Positions 26,691 to 35,974 of a DNA stretch of 64,000 nucleotides are shown piece after piece; position 1 is the stretch's first letter; the number at the start of each line of letters is the position of its first letter. The notes beneath the pieces were generated by a model that saw nothing but the letters and a program-made list of their open reading frames with translations, was not told where the DNA came from and made no database searches. This DNA is from Flavisolibacter ginsenosidimutans (GTDB lineage Bacteria > Bacteroidota > Bacteroidia > Chitinophagales > Chitinophagaceae): contig NZ_CP042433.1 of the NCBI RefSeq assembly GCF_007970805.1, positions 682,001-746,000 on the forward strand, written 5' to 3'. The position numbers were made by a program, and so were the translations under genes.

Positions 26691-26743
26691 CGGATTTGAA
26701 CATTTTCTTTCGCTAATTTTTTTGAACAATTAGAGCCGGGAAT

Positions 26744-27709
26744 ATGCCTTTTGTTTCCGTAATCGTGCCAAACTACAATCACGGCCGCTATCTCGGCCAG
26801 CGGCTTGAGAGTGTCTTTCAGCAAAGTTTTGAAGACTACGAGGTCATTATTCTGGATGATGCGTCTACTGACGAGAGCAAGGAAATAATTGAGCGATACA
26901 GGAATCATCCGAAGGTGAGCCACATTGTTTACAACACACAGAACAGCGGCTCTACCTTCAGGCAATGGCGAAGGGGCCTGGAGCGTTCCAAAGGCGAGTG
27001 GATATGGATAGCCGAGAGCGACGATTATTGCACGGCCGATCTATTGAATGTATTAGTAAAACAGGGATTGTCGAATGAAGACGTTGTATTGTCTTATTGC
27101 CAATCGAATGAAGTTAATGAAAATGGAGAGGGTTGGAGGAACATGACGTGGTTTACCGACCCGGTAGATAAAGAGCACTGGCGAAACGATTATTGCAACG
27201 AGGGCAGGAACGAGATTCAACAATATCTGTGGCAACTAAACGCCATTCCCAATGCAAGCGCTGTTCTTTTTAAAAGAACAGCCTATTATAACGCAAGTCC
27301 TGCCTTTGAGTCTATGAAAATGTGCGGCGATTGGTTTTTGTGGATAGAATTGCTGCGACAGGGAAACATCGTTTTTTGCGCCACGGCTCACAATTTTTTT
27401 CGCTGCCACGCAAACTCTACACGCACCCATGAAACCGAACGATGGAAAAAAAGGCTTGAGGAAGAAATGCTCATTGCACAACACTTGATAAGCATTTTAC
27501 CCGCAACTGACCGGCCAAAGCTACATGCACGGATGAACAGTTTACTCCGGTCGTATTGCAGCACGTTCTCAGGCAAGGAAGTCGTGCAATTCCTTCGCAA
27601 TCCAGCCACCTACGAAAGCCCTTTCCCTTACGCCGCTTTTATGCGTACCTTTTCCGTGCGTTCAGCGTACAAAATTGCCAAAACACTATTTGCCCGAAAA
27701 AAGAACTGA
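26744..27709 (+). CDS. Glycosyltransferase family 2
   Basis: This 321-residue GT-A enzyme has VSVIVPNYNHGRYLGQRLES, IILDDASTDESKEIIERY and WIAESDDYCTADLL as the metal-binding segment. A conserved acidic block CGDWFLWIELLRQG and the C-terminal FFRCHANSTR follow, as in Bacteroidota GT2 enzymes of cell-wall and O-antigen loci. A gap of 135 bases follows before the next gene. Donor and acceptor unknown. Confidence 0.88.
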   Translation: MPFVSVIVPNYNHGRYLGQRLESVFQQSFEDYEVIILDDASTDESKEIIERYRNHPKVSHIVYNTQNSGSTFRQWRRGLERSKGEWIWIAESDDYCTADLLNVLVKQGLSNEDVVLSYCQSNEVNENGEGWRNMTWFTDPVDKEHWRNDYCNEGRNEIQQYLWQLNAIPNASAVLFKRTAYYNASPAFESMKMCGDWFLWIELLRQGNIVFCATAHNFFRCHANSTRTHETERWKKRLEEEMLIAQHLISILPATDRPKLHARMNSLLRSYCSTFSGKEVVQFLRNPATYESPFPYAAFMRTFSVRSAYKIAKTLFARKKN

Positions 27710-27844
27710 TACTTACAGCTGCCTTTTAGGTTGGGTATGCGTTTAACTAATCAACAGGGTGTATTTCCTGTCAATCATTACTGTCTGAATCTGCCGGGCT
27801 TCTCTTTCGGAAACGCGTTCCGTACGCCGGCAAACCAGTGAAAT

Positions 27845-28825
27845 ATGAAGATTTATTTTCTGCTTAGTGAGATAGATTTCAAGGCGGTGAAAGAATTAAA
27901 CCGCCTTGAAGAATTTACTCTGCATTCCCCGCAACTTGTATGGACATGGTCGACTTACCTGCGCCTAAAACAGAAAGGTCATAATGTAGAGCTGACCAAG
28001 GACATGCCCGTTAGCGGAGTTGTCGTAACAAATGCGCTGCATTTTCCACTGTTTGGGAAAACGCCCCCCGGGGTTTTTTTAGTAACAAATCTGGCCGATA
28101 CGCCCCCGCCGTTTTACTCCCAATTAAATGTTTCTCAAAACCCCTATCAGTCTTCGCAATATCCCAACGTTTTGCGTTTTCCCTTGTGGCATTACATTCC
28201 ACACTGGCCGCAGCCCGAAATTAAAAAGCGTGATTCGGGGCGAAAAGATTGTTTTGAAAACATCGCCTTTTTTGGCCACGATGACCAATTGGACGCAAGC
28301 CTTCGCAGCGAAGCTTTTTTTCTTGTGGCAAAGAACATGGGATTGAATTTCATTATCCGAAACAAAGCGTTCAACGACTACTCTGATGTGGATGCGGTGA
28401 TTGCAGTGCGGGAATTTTCGCGGGAGCCGTTTTTTTACAAGCCGGCCTCCAAACTGGTCAACGGCTGGCTGGCCGGCGTGCCCGTCATTGGCGGAGCGGA
28501 CAGCGCCTTTGCGGCCCTGCGGCAGTCGGAACTGGATTACCTTTTGGTACACAGCAAAGACGAACTGCTTTCAGCTTTGCAAACCTTGAAAGCTTCGCCT
28601 GAGCTGCGGCGGCAAATGGCGCAAAACGGTTTGGAAAGGGCCCATGCCTTCACGGAAGAAACCATTTTACTCCAGTGGGAAGAACTCTTGTTTAAAAAAA
28701 TTCCGTTGTACTACGAGCAGTGGGTAGAGAAGGGATTTTGGGAGAAACAACTGTTTCATTGCGATGTTTTTTTCTCCCGTTCCTATCGCTCTTTGAAAAA
28801 GAAGTTGAAAAATAGATTTCAGTAA
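27845..28825 (+). CDS. Putative GT-B glycosyltransferase
   Basis: This 326-residue protein starts MKIYFLLSEIDFKAVKELN. Its C-terminal half looks like the donor domain of a GT-B transferase: NIAFFGHDDQLDASL, YKPASKLVNGWLAGVPVIGG (in the place of the EX7E segment) and a trailing helix region. The N-terminal half is not recognised. A proline-rich loop (TPPPFYSQ) and an aromatic stretch (WHYIPHWPQPE) are unusual. It lies 22 bases before the WbpD-like acetyltransferase gene. Confidence 0.65.
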   Translation: MKIYFLLSEIDFKAVKELNRLEEFTLHSPQLVWTWSTYLRLKQKGHNVELTKDMPVSGVVVTNALHFPLFGKTPPGVFLVTNLADTPPPFYSQLNVSQNPYQSSQYPNVLRFPLWHYIPHWPQPEIKKRDSGRKDCFENIAFFGHDDQLDASLRSEAFFLVAKNMGLNFIIRNKAFNDYSDVDAVIAVREFSREPFFYKPASKLVNGWLAGVPVIGGADSAFAALRQSELDYLLVHSKDELLSALQTLKASPELRRQMAQNGLERAHAFTEETILLQWEELLFKKIPLYYEQWVEKGFWEKQLFHCDVFFSRSYRSLKKKLKNRFQ

Positions 28826-28846
28826 ATTATTTTTAGCGCTTGATTT

Positions 28847-29317
28847 ATGAAGAACGCACCGACCCTGTTTGAATCCCGCATTAAAGACGACGTTCAGTTT
28901 GGCGAAAATGTAAAAGTTGTAACGCCTGTAAATCTTTACGGATGCACCGTTGCAAATGACTGCTTCATTGGCCCGTTTGTGGAAATACAAAAGGATGTCG
29001 CCATCGGCCCACGAACGAAAGTGCAATCCCACGCCTTCATCTGTGAGCTGGTTACTATTGGCAGCGATTGTTTTATTGGTCACGGTGTAATGTTCGTTAA
29101 TGATCTTTTCGCTACCGGTGGTCCGGCACGCGGCGACAAAACGCTTTGGAAAGAAACCCGGATTGGCAATCAGGTTTCCATTGGTTCAAACGCAACGATA
29201 TTGCCCGTCAGCGTTTGCGACAACGTCGTAATCGGCGCCGGGAGCGTGGTGACAAAAAACATTATTGAACCGGGCATTTATGCCGGCAATCCAGCAAAAA
29301 AATTAAGAAACATATAA
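28847..29317 (+). CDS. WbpD-like UDP-3-amino-sugar N-acetyltransferase (hexapeptide repeat)
   Basis: This 156-residue left-handed beta-helix acetyltransferase has repeats such as CTVANDCFIGPFVEIQKDVA and IGNQVSIGSNATILPV, and the end IYAGNPAKKLRNI. Conserved His residues lie in VQSHAFICE and FIGHGVMFVND. WbpD/WlbB enzymes acetylate the 3-amino group of UDP-2-acetamido-3-amino-glucuronic acid. The adjacent aminotransferase gene (gap 2 bases) and the WbpB-like gene upstream support this. Many other acetyltransferases share the fold, so the substrate is inferred from context. Confidence 0.85.
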   Translation: MKNAPTLFESRIKDDVQFGENVKVVTPVNLYGCTVANDCFIGPFVEIQKDVAIGPRTKVQSHAFICELVTIGSDCFIGHGVMFVNDLFATGGPARGDKTLWKETRIGNQVSIGSNATILPVSVCDNVVIGAGSVVTKNIIEPGIYAGNPAKKLRNI

Positions 29318-29319
29318 GC

Positions 29320-30426
29320 ATGAATATTCCATTTGTTGACCTGAGGGCGCAATACCATTCCATAAAAGAGAACATTGACACAGCCATTCAGGACGTCATC
29401 GAAAAAACCGCTTTCATTGGCGGGCATTACGTGAAAGAGTTTGAAAAAAAGTTCGCGGAGCTTTACGGCGTCAAGCACGTCATCAGTTGTGCAAACGGAA
29501 CGGATTCCTTATACATCATCATGAAAATGCTTGGCATCGGCAAAGGCGATGAGGTAATTACAGTGGCCAATAGCTGGATATCGAGTGCGGAAACCATCGG
29601 GCAAACTGGTGCCAAACCTGTGTTTGTGGATGTGGACCCTGATTATTTCAGCATTGATGATTCGAAGATTGAGGCCGTTGTTACGCCGCAAACCAAAGCC
29701 ATCGTTCTTGTGCATTTGCAAGGCCAGGCTTGCGACCTTGACAAGATTGAAGCGCTTTGCAAAAAGCATTCAATCTCTCTTATTGAGGATTGCGCGCAAT
29801 CGCATTTCAGCGAGTTTAACGGCCGGCGTGTTGGTACGGTTGGCATTGCGGGTAGCTTTAGTTTTTATCCCGGCAAAAACCTGGGTGCTTACGGAGATGC
29901 AGGTTGCATCATCACCAACGATGATGAAATGGCTTCGCGTTTTCGCATGTACGCCAATCACGGTGCGTTGATAAAACACAAACACGAAATAGAAGGAATC
30001 AACAGCCGCATGGATGGCTTGCAGGCCTCTATTCTGACAGCCAAGCTTCCGTTTATTTTACAATGGACAGAGCAGCGGATTGAAAACGCAAAACGTTACG
30101 ACCGTTATCTTGATGGCATCAGTGAAATACAACGTCCAAAGGTGCGGCCCAACAGTCGCCATACTTACCACTTGTATGTTATCAAAGCACAAAAGCGGGA
30201 TGCGTTGATGGAATTCCTGAAACAGCACGGCATTGAAACAGCCATTCATTATCCCACGGCTTTGCCTAATTTAAAAGCCTACGCTTATCTGGGCAACCCT
30301 CCCGGGAATTTTCCGGTGGCTACGGCTTTGCAAGACCAGATTCTTTCCTTGCCCATGTATCCGGAACTGACGGAGGATCAAATTAAATACACAGCCGAAA
30401 CCATCAAAGCTTTTTACAAGGCCTGA
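29320..30426 (+). CDS. DegT/DnrJ/EryC1/StrS aminotransferase, copy 2, WbpE-like
   Basis: This PLP enzyme of 368 residues has ANGTDSLYIIMKML and VANSWISSAETIG in the cofactor pocket, EDCAQSHFSEFNG, and the Schiff-base Lys186 in SFSFYPGKNLGAYGDAG. The FYPGKNLGAYGD form of the motif is that of the 3-aminotransferases (WbpE, FdtB, QdtB) that act on 3-keto nucleotide sugars, in contrast to copy 1 at 9197. It lies 2 bases after the WbpD-like gene and 27 bases before a PIG-L deacetylase gene. The natural route is WbpB-like oxidation, WbpE-like amination and WbpD-like acetylation. Confidence 0.92.
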   Translation: MNIPFVDLRAQYHSIKENIDTAIQDVIEKTAFIGGHYVKEFEKKFAELYGVKHVISCANGTDSLYIIMKMLGIGKGDEVITVANSWISSAETIGQTGAKPVFVDVDPDYFSIDDSKIEAVVTPQTKAIVLVHLQGQACDLDKIEALCKKHSISLIEDCAQSHFSEFNGRRVGTVGIAGSFSFYPGKNLGAYGDAGCIITNDDEMASRFRMYANHGALIKHKHEIEGINSRMDGLQASILTAKLPFILQWTEQRIENAKRYDRYLDGISEIQRPKVRPNSRHTYHLYVIKAQKRDALMEFLKQHGIETAIHYPTALPNLKAYAYLGNPPGNFPVATALQDQILSLPMYPELTEDQIKYTAETIKAFYKA

Positions 30427-30453
30427 CGGGACACGCAGCAAGTCTTTTTGCAC

Positions 30454-31083
30454 ATGATTGAGAAGAAAAAAATACTCATCCTTGCACCACACACCGATGA
30501 CGGTGAACTGGGTTGCGGTGGAACCATTTGTAAGTTGATTGACAACAACGAGGTTTACTACGTTGCTTTTTCGGCCTGCCAAAAATCTGTACCGCCACCG
30601 TTTGATTCGGAGGTTTTACTGAAAGAAGTGAAAGCGGCTACCAGCGTGTTGGGCATTAAAAAAGAAAACCTGATTCTGCTGGATTACGATGTTCGCACTT
30701 TTAATTACCGAAGGCAGGACATACTGGACGATATTCTGAAAATTAAAAAACAGCTTTCGCCCGACATTGTTTTCATGCCTTCCATCCACGACATCCACCA
30801 GGATCATTTCACTATCACCAACGAAGGCATCAGGGCGTTTAAATTTTCAAGTGTTCTTTGTTACGAATTGCCCTGGAACAATTTCACCTTTAATACGTCG
30901 TGGTTTTTCAAGCTTCAGGACAAGCACCTCGAAACAAAGTGCAAGGCCCTGGCTGAATACAAATCGCAGGCGCACAGGCCATACGCCAACGATGACTTCA
31001 TTACGTCGCTGGCAAAGGTTCGTGGCATTCAATCGGGACACAAATACGCGGAGGCGTTTGAAGTTGTAAGATGGATCGTTTAA
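30454..31083 (+). CDS. PIG-L family sugar N-deacetylase
   Basis: This zinc-dependent deacetylase of 209 residues has the metal and catalytic motif APHTDDGELGCGGTI near the N-terminus (His, Asp, Asp) and the third ligand region PSIHDIHQDHFTIT. Relatives remove an N-acetyl group from GlcNAc-type sugars. The ATG at 30454 is preferred to a TTG two codons earlier. It follows the WbpE-like gene and overlaps the ATP-grasp gene by 13 bases. This order suggests removal of an acetyl group and then ligation of another acid to the free amine. The substrate is inferred. Confidence 0.88.
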   Translation: MIEKKKILILAPHTDDGELGCGGTICKLIDNNEVYYVAFSACQKSVPPPFDSEVLLKEVKAATSVLGIKKENLILLDYDVRTFNYRRQDILDDILKIKKQLSPDIVFMPSIHDIHQDHFTITNEGIRAFKFSSVLCYELPWNNFTFNTSWFFKLQDKHLETKCKALAEYKSQAHRPYANDDFITSLAKVRGIQSGHKYAEAFEVVRWIV

Positions 31084-32123
31084 ACTTTTCGTCAACGGAA
31101 AAAATTCGTGTGTTGATGACGGGAGCCGGCGCACCTGGCGGACCGGGCATCATCAAAGCTTTAAAACAAGGACCGATAGATTTGTTTACCGGCGATTGCA
31201 ACCCGGTGGCCAGCGGCCGTTTTTTGAGCGAAAAATTCGTCGAGCTGCCAAAAGCTGACAGCGAGGATTTTATTCCTTTTGTGCTGAATTTTTGCCTTCA
31301 GAACAAGGTGCAGGTTGTTTTTCCACTGGTAACACGGGAATTGTTCAAGTTTGCCGAACAAAAAAATGCGTTCCTGCAAAACAACATAAAGGTCATTGTT
31401 TCCGACTACGAGAGTCTTTCCATTGCAAACGACAAGGGCAAACTATACACGCATCTTTATCAGCATAGCATTCCCGTTCCTGCATTTAAAATTGTATCGT
31501 CGTTTACCGCTTTTGAGCAGGCCGTTATTGAATTGGGCTATCCCGAAAAAGCGATTTGCATAAAGCCGACAGTTTCAAATGGAAGCCGGGGCGTTCGGAT
31601 ACTTCAGGAAGAGATTGATGAATTTGATTTGTTGTTCAATCACAAACCCAACAATCTTTATTCGACCTTCGACCGCATTAAAACTGTTTTGAAATCCAAG
31701 GCTTTTCCCGAGTTGTTGGTTTCGGAATACTTGCCCGGTGAAGAGTTTACGGTGGACACGATTGTGCAGAACGGCGAACCGAAACTTATTCTGCCGCGTG
31801 TGCGGACAAAGATGAACGGCGGCATTTCTGTTCAAGGCACATTCATTAACCACAGTGAAATCATTACCTACTGCGCCGACATCATCCGCTCGTTAAATTT
31901 ATCAGGCCCAATTGGTCTGCAAGTGAAAGAAGATGCGAACAAAAAGTTTCGATTATTAGAGATTAACCCGCGCATTCAGGGCACAAGTGTAGCGGCCTTG
32001 GGAATGGGCGTAAACCTGCCGCTACTGGCGGTTCTGCAGGAATTTTACCCGGTTGATTTTGACAAGCTCTCCATTCAGTGGGGTAGATCTTTTGTGCGTT
32101 ATTACGAAGAGCTGTTTTACTAA
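31071..32123 (+). CDS. ATP-grasp ligase (CarB-like)
   Basis: This 350-residue ATP-dependent carboxylate-amine ligase has an N-terminal pre-ATP-grasp domain (IRVLMTGAGAPGGPGIIKAL, about 12-31). The ATP-grasp core follows: AICIKPTVSNGSRGVRIL, the hinge SEYLPGEEFTVDTI, and the metal-binding end FRLLEINPRIQGTS. Such enzymes join a carboxylate, often an amino acid, to an amine through an acyl phosphate. The start overlaps the deacetylase gene. With the WbpB/D/E-like enzymes and the deacetylase it may add an amino acid to a diamino-uronate (see findings). The ligated acid is unknown. Confidence 0.87.
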   Translation: MDRLNFSSTEKIRVLMTGAGAPGGPGIIKALKQGPIDLFTGDCNPVASGRFLSEKFVELPKADSEDFIPFVLNFCLQNKVQVVFPLVTRELFKFAEQKNAFLQNNIKVIVSDYESLSIANDKGKLYTHLYQHSIPVPAFKIVSSFTAFEQAVIELGYPEKAICIKPTVSNGSRGVRILQEEIDEFDLLFNHKPNNLYSTFDRIKTVLKSKAFPELLVSEYLPGEEFTVDTIVQNGEPKLILPRVRTKMNGGISVQGTFINHSEIITYCADIIRSLNLSGPIGLQVKEDANKKFRLLEINPRIQGTSVAALGMGVNLPLLAVLQEFYPVDFDKLSIQWGRSFVRYYEELFY

Positions 32124-32136
32124 AGTGCCAATACGA

Positions 32137-33294
32137 ATGCAAACAAAGACTTACCTTCTTGTCTCGCCGCAGCCTTGGGGCAAAATGTATTTATCAAAGC
32201 ACAATTACGCCATCGAACTGGCGGAGGCGGGGAACAAGGTTTTTTTCTTAAACCCGCCAACGTATAAAAAGAAACCCGGCCGCTTCAATATTTCCAGCAA
32301 AGAAATTTTACCCAACCTGACGCTGGTGGATTACGAACTTGCTTCGGCCATACACATGTTGCGTTTCAAGGCAAGGCCGTTGTATGATTTCATCATCCAT
32401 CACTCTTTTCTGAAGCAGTTGAACAAGCTTGCCAGCTTTGATGAAATCTGGTGCTTTGACCCAAATGCCTTTTCAGATTTTAAAGCGCTGCATCCGAAAA
32501 AGAAATTGTTGTTCATTGTGGATCAGCACGACAATCCCACGCTGAAAAAGCTGGCTGACGATGCCGATGGCATTGCCACCATTTCTTCTTTGATCATGGA
32601 TTATTTTCAGTTCAGCGACAAGCCCAAGCTGTTGCTAAATCACGGACTGAACAAAACATTCACGGCCCTGGCAAAAGACAGGTTGCTGAACGGTTTGAAA
32701 TACGACCTTGGTCATCCGCTAAAAGTGGCTTATGTGGGAAATTTGCTCCAAGGGAATCGAATGGATTATAAAACCATTCAAACAATCGTTGAGCAAAATC
32801 CCGAAGCATCGTTTCATTTTTACGGCCCGTATGAAGAAACCGGAAATACCTTGGGTTCAAATACAAGCGAAGGACTGAAAGCCTTTATTGGATTTTTAAA
32901 AAATAATCCACGTGTTCATCTGCACGGCGTTTTACCGCAATCGCAGCTTGCGCTGGAGATGCAGGACATGGATGCTTTTCTAACTTGCTACAATTATATG
33001 ACCGACTACAACAAGTCATCGAATTGTCACAAGATCATCGAATACCTGAGCACGGGGAAGGCATGCATTTCCAACCGCATCATCATGTACGAAAAAACAA
33101 GCGGTTTGCTGGAAATGCCGGATGAATACACAAATGAAAATCTGCCGTCCCTGTTCCGCAACGTCATTACAAACATTGCGGAGTTTAACAATCCAGAGCG
33201 GCAAAAAAAACGCATCGAATTTGCGTTGGAAAATACCTACCGCAAGAATATTGATACCATTGAACGCTTTCACAATAGTGGCCGCGTATCCTAA
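32137..33294 (+). CDS. Glycosyltransferase, GT-B fold (group 1-like)
   Basis: This GT-B protein of 385 residues starts at the ATG at 32137 (MQTKTYLLVSPQPWGKMYLS), 13 bases after the ATP-grasp stop. The longer open frame from 32053 would overlap that gene by 71 bases and is not favoured. The donor-domain segments are KVAYVGNLLQGNRMDYKTI, FHFYGPYEETGN and NCHKIIEYLSTGKACISNRI, the last at the nucleotide-sugar site. The layout matches the glycosyltransferase family 1/4 proteins of Bacteroidota O-antigen loci. Substrate unknown. Confidence 0.82.
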   Translation: MQTKTYLLVSPQPWGKMYLSKHNYAIELAEAGNKVFFLNPPTYKKKPGRFNISSKEILPNLTLVDYELASAIHMLRFKARPLYDFIIHHSFLKQLNKLASFDEIWCFDPNAFSDFKALHPKKKLLFIVDQHDNPTLKKLADDADGIATISSLIMDYFQFSDKPKLLLNHGLNKTFTALAKDRLLNGLKYDLGHPLKVAYVGNLLQGNRMDYKTIQTIVEQNPEASFHFYGPYEETGNTLGSNTSEGLKAFIGFLKNNPRVHLHGVLPQSQLALEMQDMDAFLTCYNYMTDYNKSSNCHKIIEYLSTGKACISNRIIMYEKTSGLLEMPDEYTNENLPSLFRNVITNIAEFNNPERQKKRIEFALENTYRKNIDTIERFHNSGRVS

Positions 33295-33323
33295 CCATTG
33301 TTAACGTTTGAAGATTTGCATCC

Positions 33324-34574
33324 GTGAAGATTTGTATCGTTACCACCCGTCACATTAGTTACAATCCCCGCGTACTGAAAGAAGCAGACGTTTTTGCCGC
33401 ACACGGAATTGACGTAAGCGTTGTTACCGTGAACAACAATGCGCAGCAAGCGCGGTTTGACGAAGCCATGATGAAAGAAAGAAAATGGCGGCTTGTGACA
33501 GTTAACTTTCGAAGAGAAATCAAGTCTGAGAAATTGCGTTGGCTCTTTTTGTCATTGCAAGAAAAGATATTTTCAGTGTTTTCGAAGTTTACATACCGGT
33601 ACGGTGTTGCAGAACGGGCCTCGCTAAAGGGCTTTTCGGCTTTGGCACGCTTGGCAAAAAACGAGGAAGCAGACTTCTACATTGCTCATCATGCGGAAGC
33701 TTTGGGCATTGCGTACGCCGCGGCAAAAAACAAAGGCGTGCGATTTGGTTTTGATGCCGAAGATTTTCACACAGGCATGAGCGAATCGGGAAGCCCGTCT
33801 GACAAGGACAGCCTTCTGTCTTTCTTGGAGGGAAAATACTTACCCCATGCGGCGTACATCACGGCGGCATCTAAGGGCATCGGCGAAGCATACGAGAAAA
33901 AATACGGATTGGCAAAAACAACAACAATTCTGAACGTATTCCCGAAGGAAGCAACAACGGTAACAAGCGCTGATTTTCCGGTAAAATTTTACTGGTATTC
34001 TCAGGTGATCGGGCCAAACAGAAGCCTGGAGACCTTATTGGAAGCGGCCTCTCAGATTGATGCGCCGTACGAGCTCCATTTGCGCGGCAGTTATTGCAAC
34101 GATGCTTACAAGGAATTTTTGCAAACGCTGATAAAGCAAAAGAACCTGCAGAAGAAAGTGTTTATTCATCCGCCAATTGTCGCAGAACGGATTATTACCG
34201 ATGCGAGCAAGTACGATGTTGGCCTTGCGTTGGAAACTGATGTTTCGTATAACCGCGATGTTTGTGTTACAAACAAGATATTTTCTTATTTGATGGCGGG
34301 ACTTGCCATAGTGGGTACAGATACGTATGGTCAAAAAGATATTTTTTCGCATTTCAAAAAAGCCGTACTTCTTTGTGGTAAAAACAATGCAGACGAATTG
34401 GCACAAGCCATGCTTTATTTTATTCAGCATCCCGAAGAGTTAACCGTTGCCAAACGTTTCGCCAAAGAAGCTGCCGAAGAGCGGTTTAACTGGGAGGTTG
34501 AGTCAGAGAAGCTCTTGACTTTGCTGGAGGAAAAGGCGGGTGTTTTGCAACAAGGGCCACTGGTTTTAAAATAG
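33324..34574 (+). CDS. Glycosyltransferase family 4-like
   Basis: This 416-residue GT-B enzyme starts at a GTG (33324) with KICIVTTRHISYNPRVLKEA, the usual first strand and helix of this subgroup. The donor domain includes VKFYWYSQVIGPNRSLETLL, KVFIHPPIVAERIITDA and NKIFSYLMAGLAIVGTDTYG in the EX7E position. It is the first of two similar GT4 genes in a row; the second begins 19 bases after its stop. Donor and linkage unknown. Confidence 0.85.
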   Translation: MKICIVTTRHISYNPRVLKEADVFAAHGIDVSVVTVNNNAQQARFDEAMMKERKWRLVTVNFRREIKSEKLRWLFLSLQEKIFSVFSKFTYRYGVAERASLKGFSALARLAKNEEADFYIAHHAEALGIAYAAAKNKGVRFGFDAEDFHTGMSESGSPSDKDSLLSFLEGKYLPHAAYITAASKGIGEAYEKKYGLAKTTTILNVFPKEATTVTSADFPVKFYWYSQVIGPNRSLETLLEAASQIDAPYELHLRGSYCNDAYKEFLQTLIKQKNLQKKVFIHPPIVAERIITDASKYDVGLALETDVSYNRDVCVTNKIFSYLMAGLAIVGTDTYGQKDIFSHFKKAVLLCGKNNADELAQAMLYFIQHPEELTVAKRFAKEAAEERFNWEVESEKLLTLLEEKAGVLQQGPLVLK

Positions 34575-34593
34575 AATTCAAATACGCATACCG

Positions 34594-35931
34594 TTGAAAA
34601 AAGTCCTGATTGTTTCACCTTACTTCCCGCCTTTCAATACAGCCGACATGCAACGGGTTCGGCAGACGCTTCCTTATTTAAGGGAAATGGGCTGGGAGCC
34701 AACCGTGTTAACGGTAGATGAAAAGTACGTTGATGCATACAGCACAGACCCCTTGTTATTGCAGACAATTCCGAATGATATAAAGATTGAGAAAGTCAAC
34801 GCCCTGAAAGGAACCCTGACCCGGAGATTTGGAATAGGGAGCTTGTCGCTTCGAGCTTTTTTTTCCATGCGAAACAAAGGCGACGAACTGTTTCAGAAGC
34901 AGCGTTTTGATTTGGTTTATTTTTCAACTACCGCTTTTCACGTAATGGCTCTTGGCCCGCATTGGAAAAAGAAGTTTGGTGTTCCTTTCATTCTGGACAT
35001 TCAAGATCCTTGGTATAATACCTACTACTTCAACAACGCCTTGTCGAAAAAGACCCTCAAGGCAAGGCTGTTTCACCGGCTCGATAAATATCTGGAAGAA
35101 AAAACATTGCCTTTTGCAGACGGAATCATCAGTGTTTCTGCCGGTTATGAGAAACTTTACCTTCAACGGTATTCAACACTGCAGGCCGAACAGTTTTGCG
35201 TCATTCCTTTTGGTTGCGCCGAATTGGATTTCCCGATTGCAAAAGCAAACGTTAGTGCGTCTCGTGTTCGTTTTCCAGAGGAGCATTTCAACATGGTCTA
35301 TATTGGCCGGGGCGGACAGGATATGACTTTTGCATCGGGCATTATTTTCGACGCCGTGAAAATGGGCTTGCAAAGCAGACCCGACGTTTTTTCAAAATTG
35401 CACCTGTGGTTTATCGGCACAAGCTATGCGCAGGCAGGCGAAGGCAAAAAAACCATCGAACCGATTGCGCATCAAAAGGGGCTTGCAAATTTGGTTACCG
35501 AGGTCACTGACCGGTTGCCCTATTTTGAAACACTTCATTTGCTGGACAAAGCCAATCTTCTTTTCATGCCGGGATCAACTGACCCAACGTATACGGCTTC
35601 AAAAGTTTATCCTTACATCTACCTGAACAAACCGCTTTTGGCAGTGTTTCACGAGAAAAGTAGCGTGTGTGAAATCATTGGCAAAACCTCAGCGGCCAAG
35701 GTTGTTCCATTTACTGATGCTGTAAAAGAAGAGGACAAAAAAAAGATGACCGAGGACTGTTATCATTATTTTTTAAAAGTGATCAGCAATCAGGAAAAAA
35801 CCGCTGGCTTTAACCGGGCCGCTTTTGAAGAATACACAGCCAAAGCGATGACTGCAAAGCAAGTGGACTTCTTTAACCGAATCACGGCTCATTTTTCTTT
35901 TGTACAACCCAAAACTTTTCAGGAAGCATAA
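34594..35931 (+). CDS. Glycosyltransferase family 4
   Basis: This 445-residue GT-B enzyme starts at a TTG (34594) just before KKVLIVSPYFPPFNTADMQR, which is the conserved N-terminus with the acceptor-site loop. The domain linker region has FILDIQDPW, and the donor domain has FNMVYIGRGGQDMTF, LHLWFIGTSYAQAGEG and SKVYPYIYLNKPLLAVFHEK. No ATG precedes the conserved strand, so TTG is the best start. It belongs to the run of transferase genes 32137-37929. Confidence 0.87.
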   Translation: MKKVLIVSPYFPPFNTADMQRVRQTLPYLREMGWEPTVLTVDEKYVDAYSTDPLLLQTIPNDIKIEKVNALKGTLTRRFGIGSLSLRAFFSMRNKGDELFQKQRFDLVYFSTTAFHVMALGPHWKKKFGVPFILDIQDPWYNTYYFNNALSKKTLKARLFHRLDKYLEEKTLPFADGIISVSAGYEKLYLQRYSTLQAEQFCVIPFGCAELDFPIAKANVSASRVRFPEEHFNMVYIGRGGQDMTFASGIIFDAVKMGLQSRPDVFSKLHLWFIGTSYAQAGEGKKTIEPIAHQKGLANLVTEVTDRLPYFETLHLLDKANLLFMPGSTDPTYTASKVYPYIYLNKPLLAVFHEKSSVCEIIGKTSAAKVVPFTDAVKEEDKKKMTEDCYHYFLKVISNQEKTAGFNRAAFEEYTAKAMTAKQVDFFNRITAHFSFVQPKTFQEA

Positions 35932-35974
35932 CCGGTTTTTGAATTACCGGACAGCGCCTTTTTAATTCGCACGC

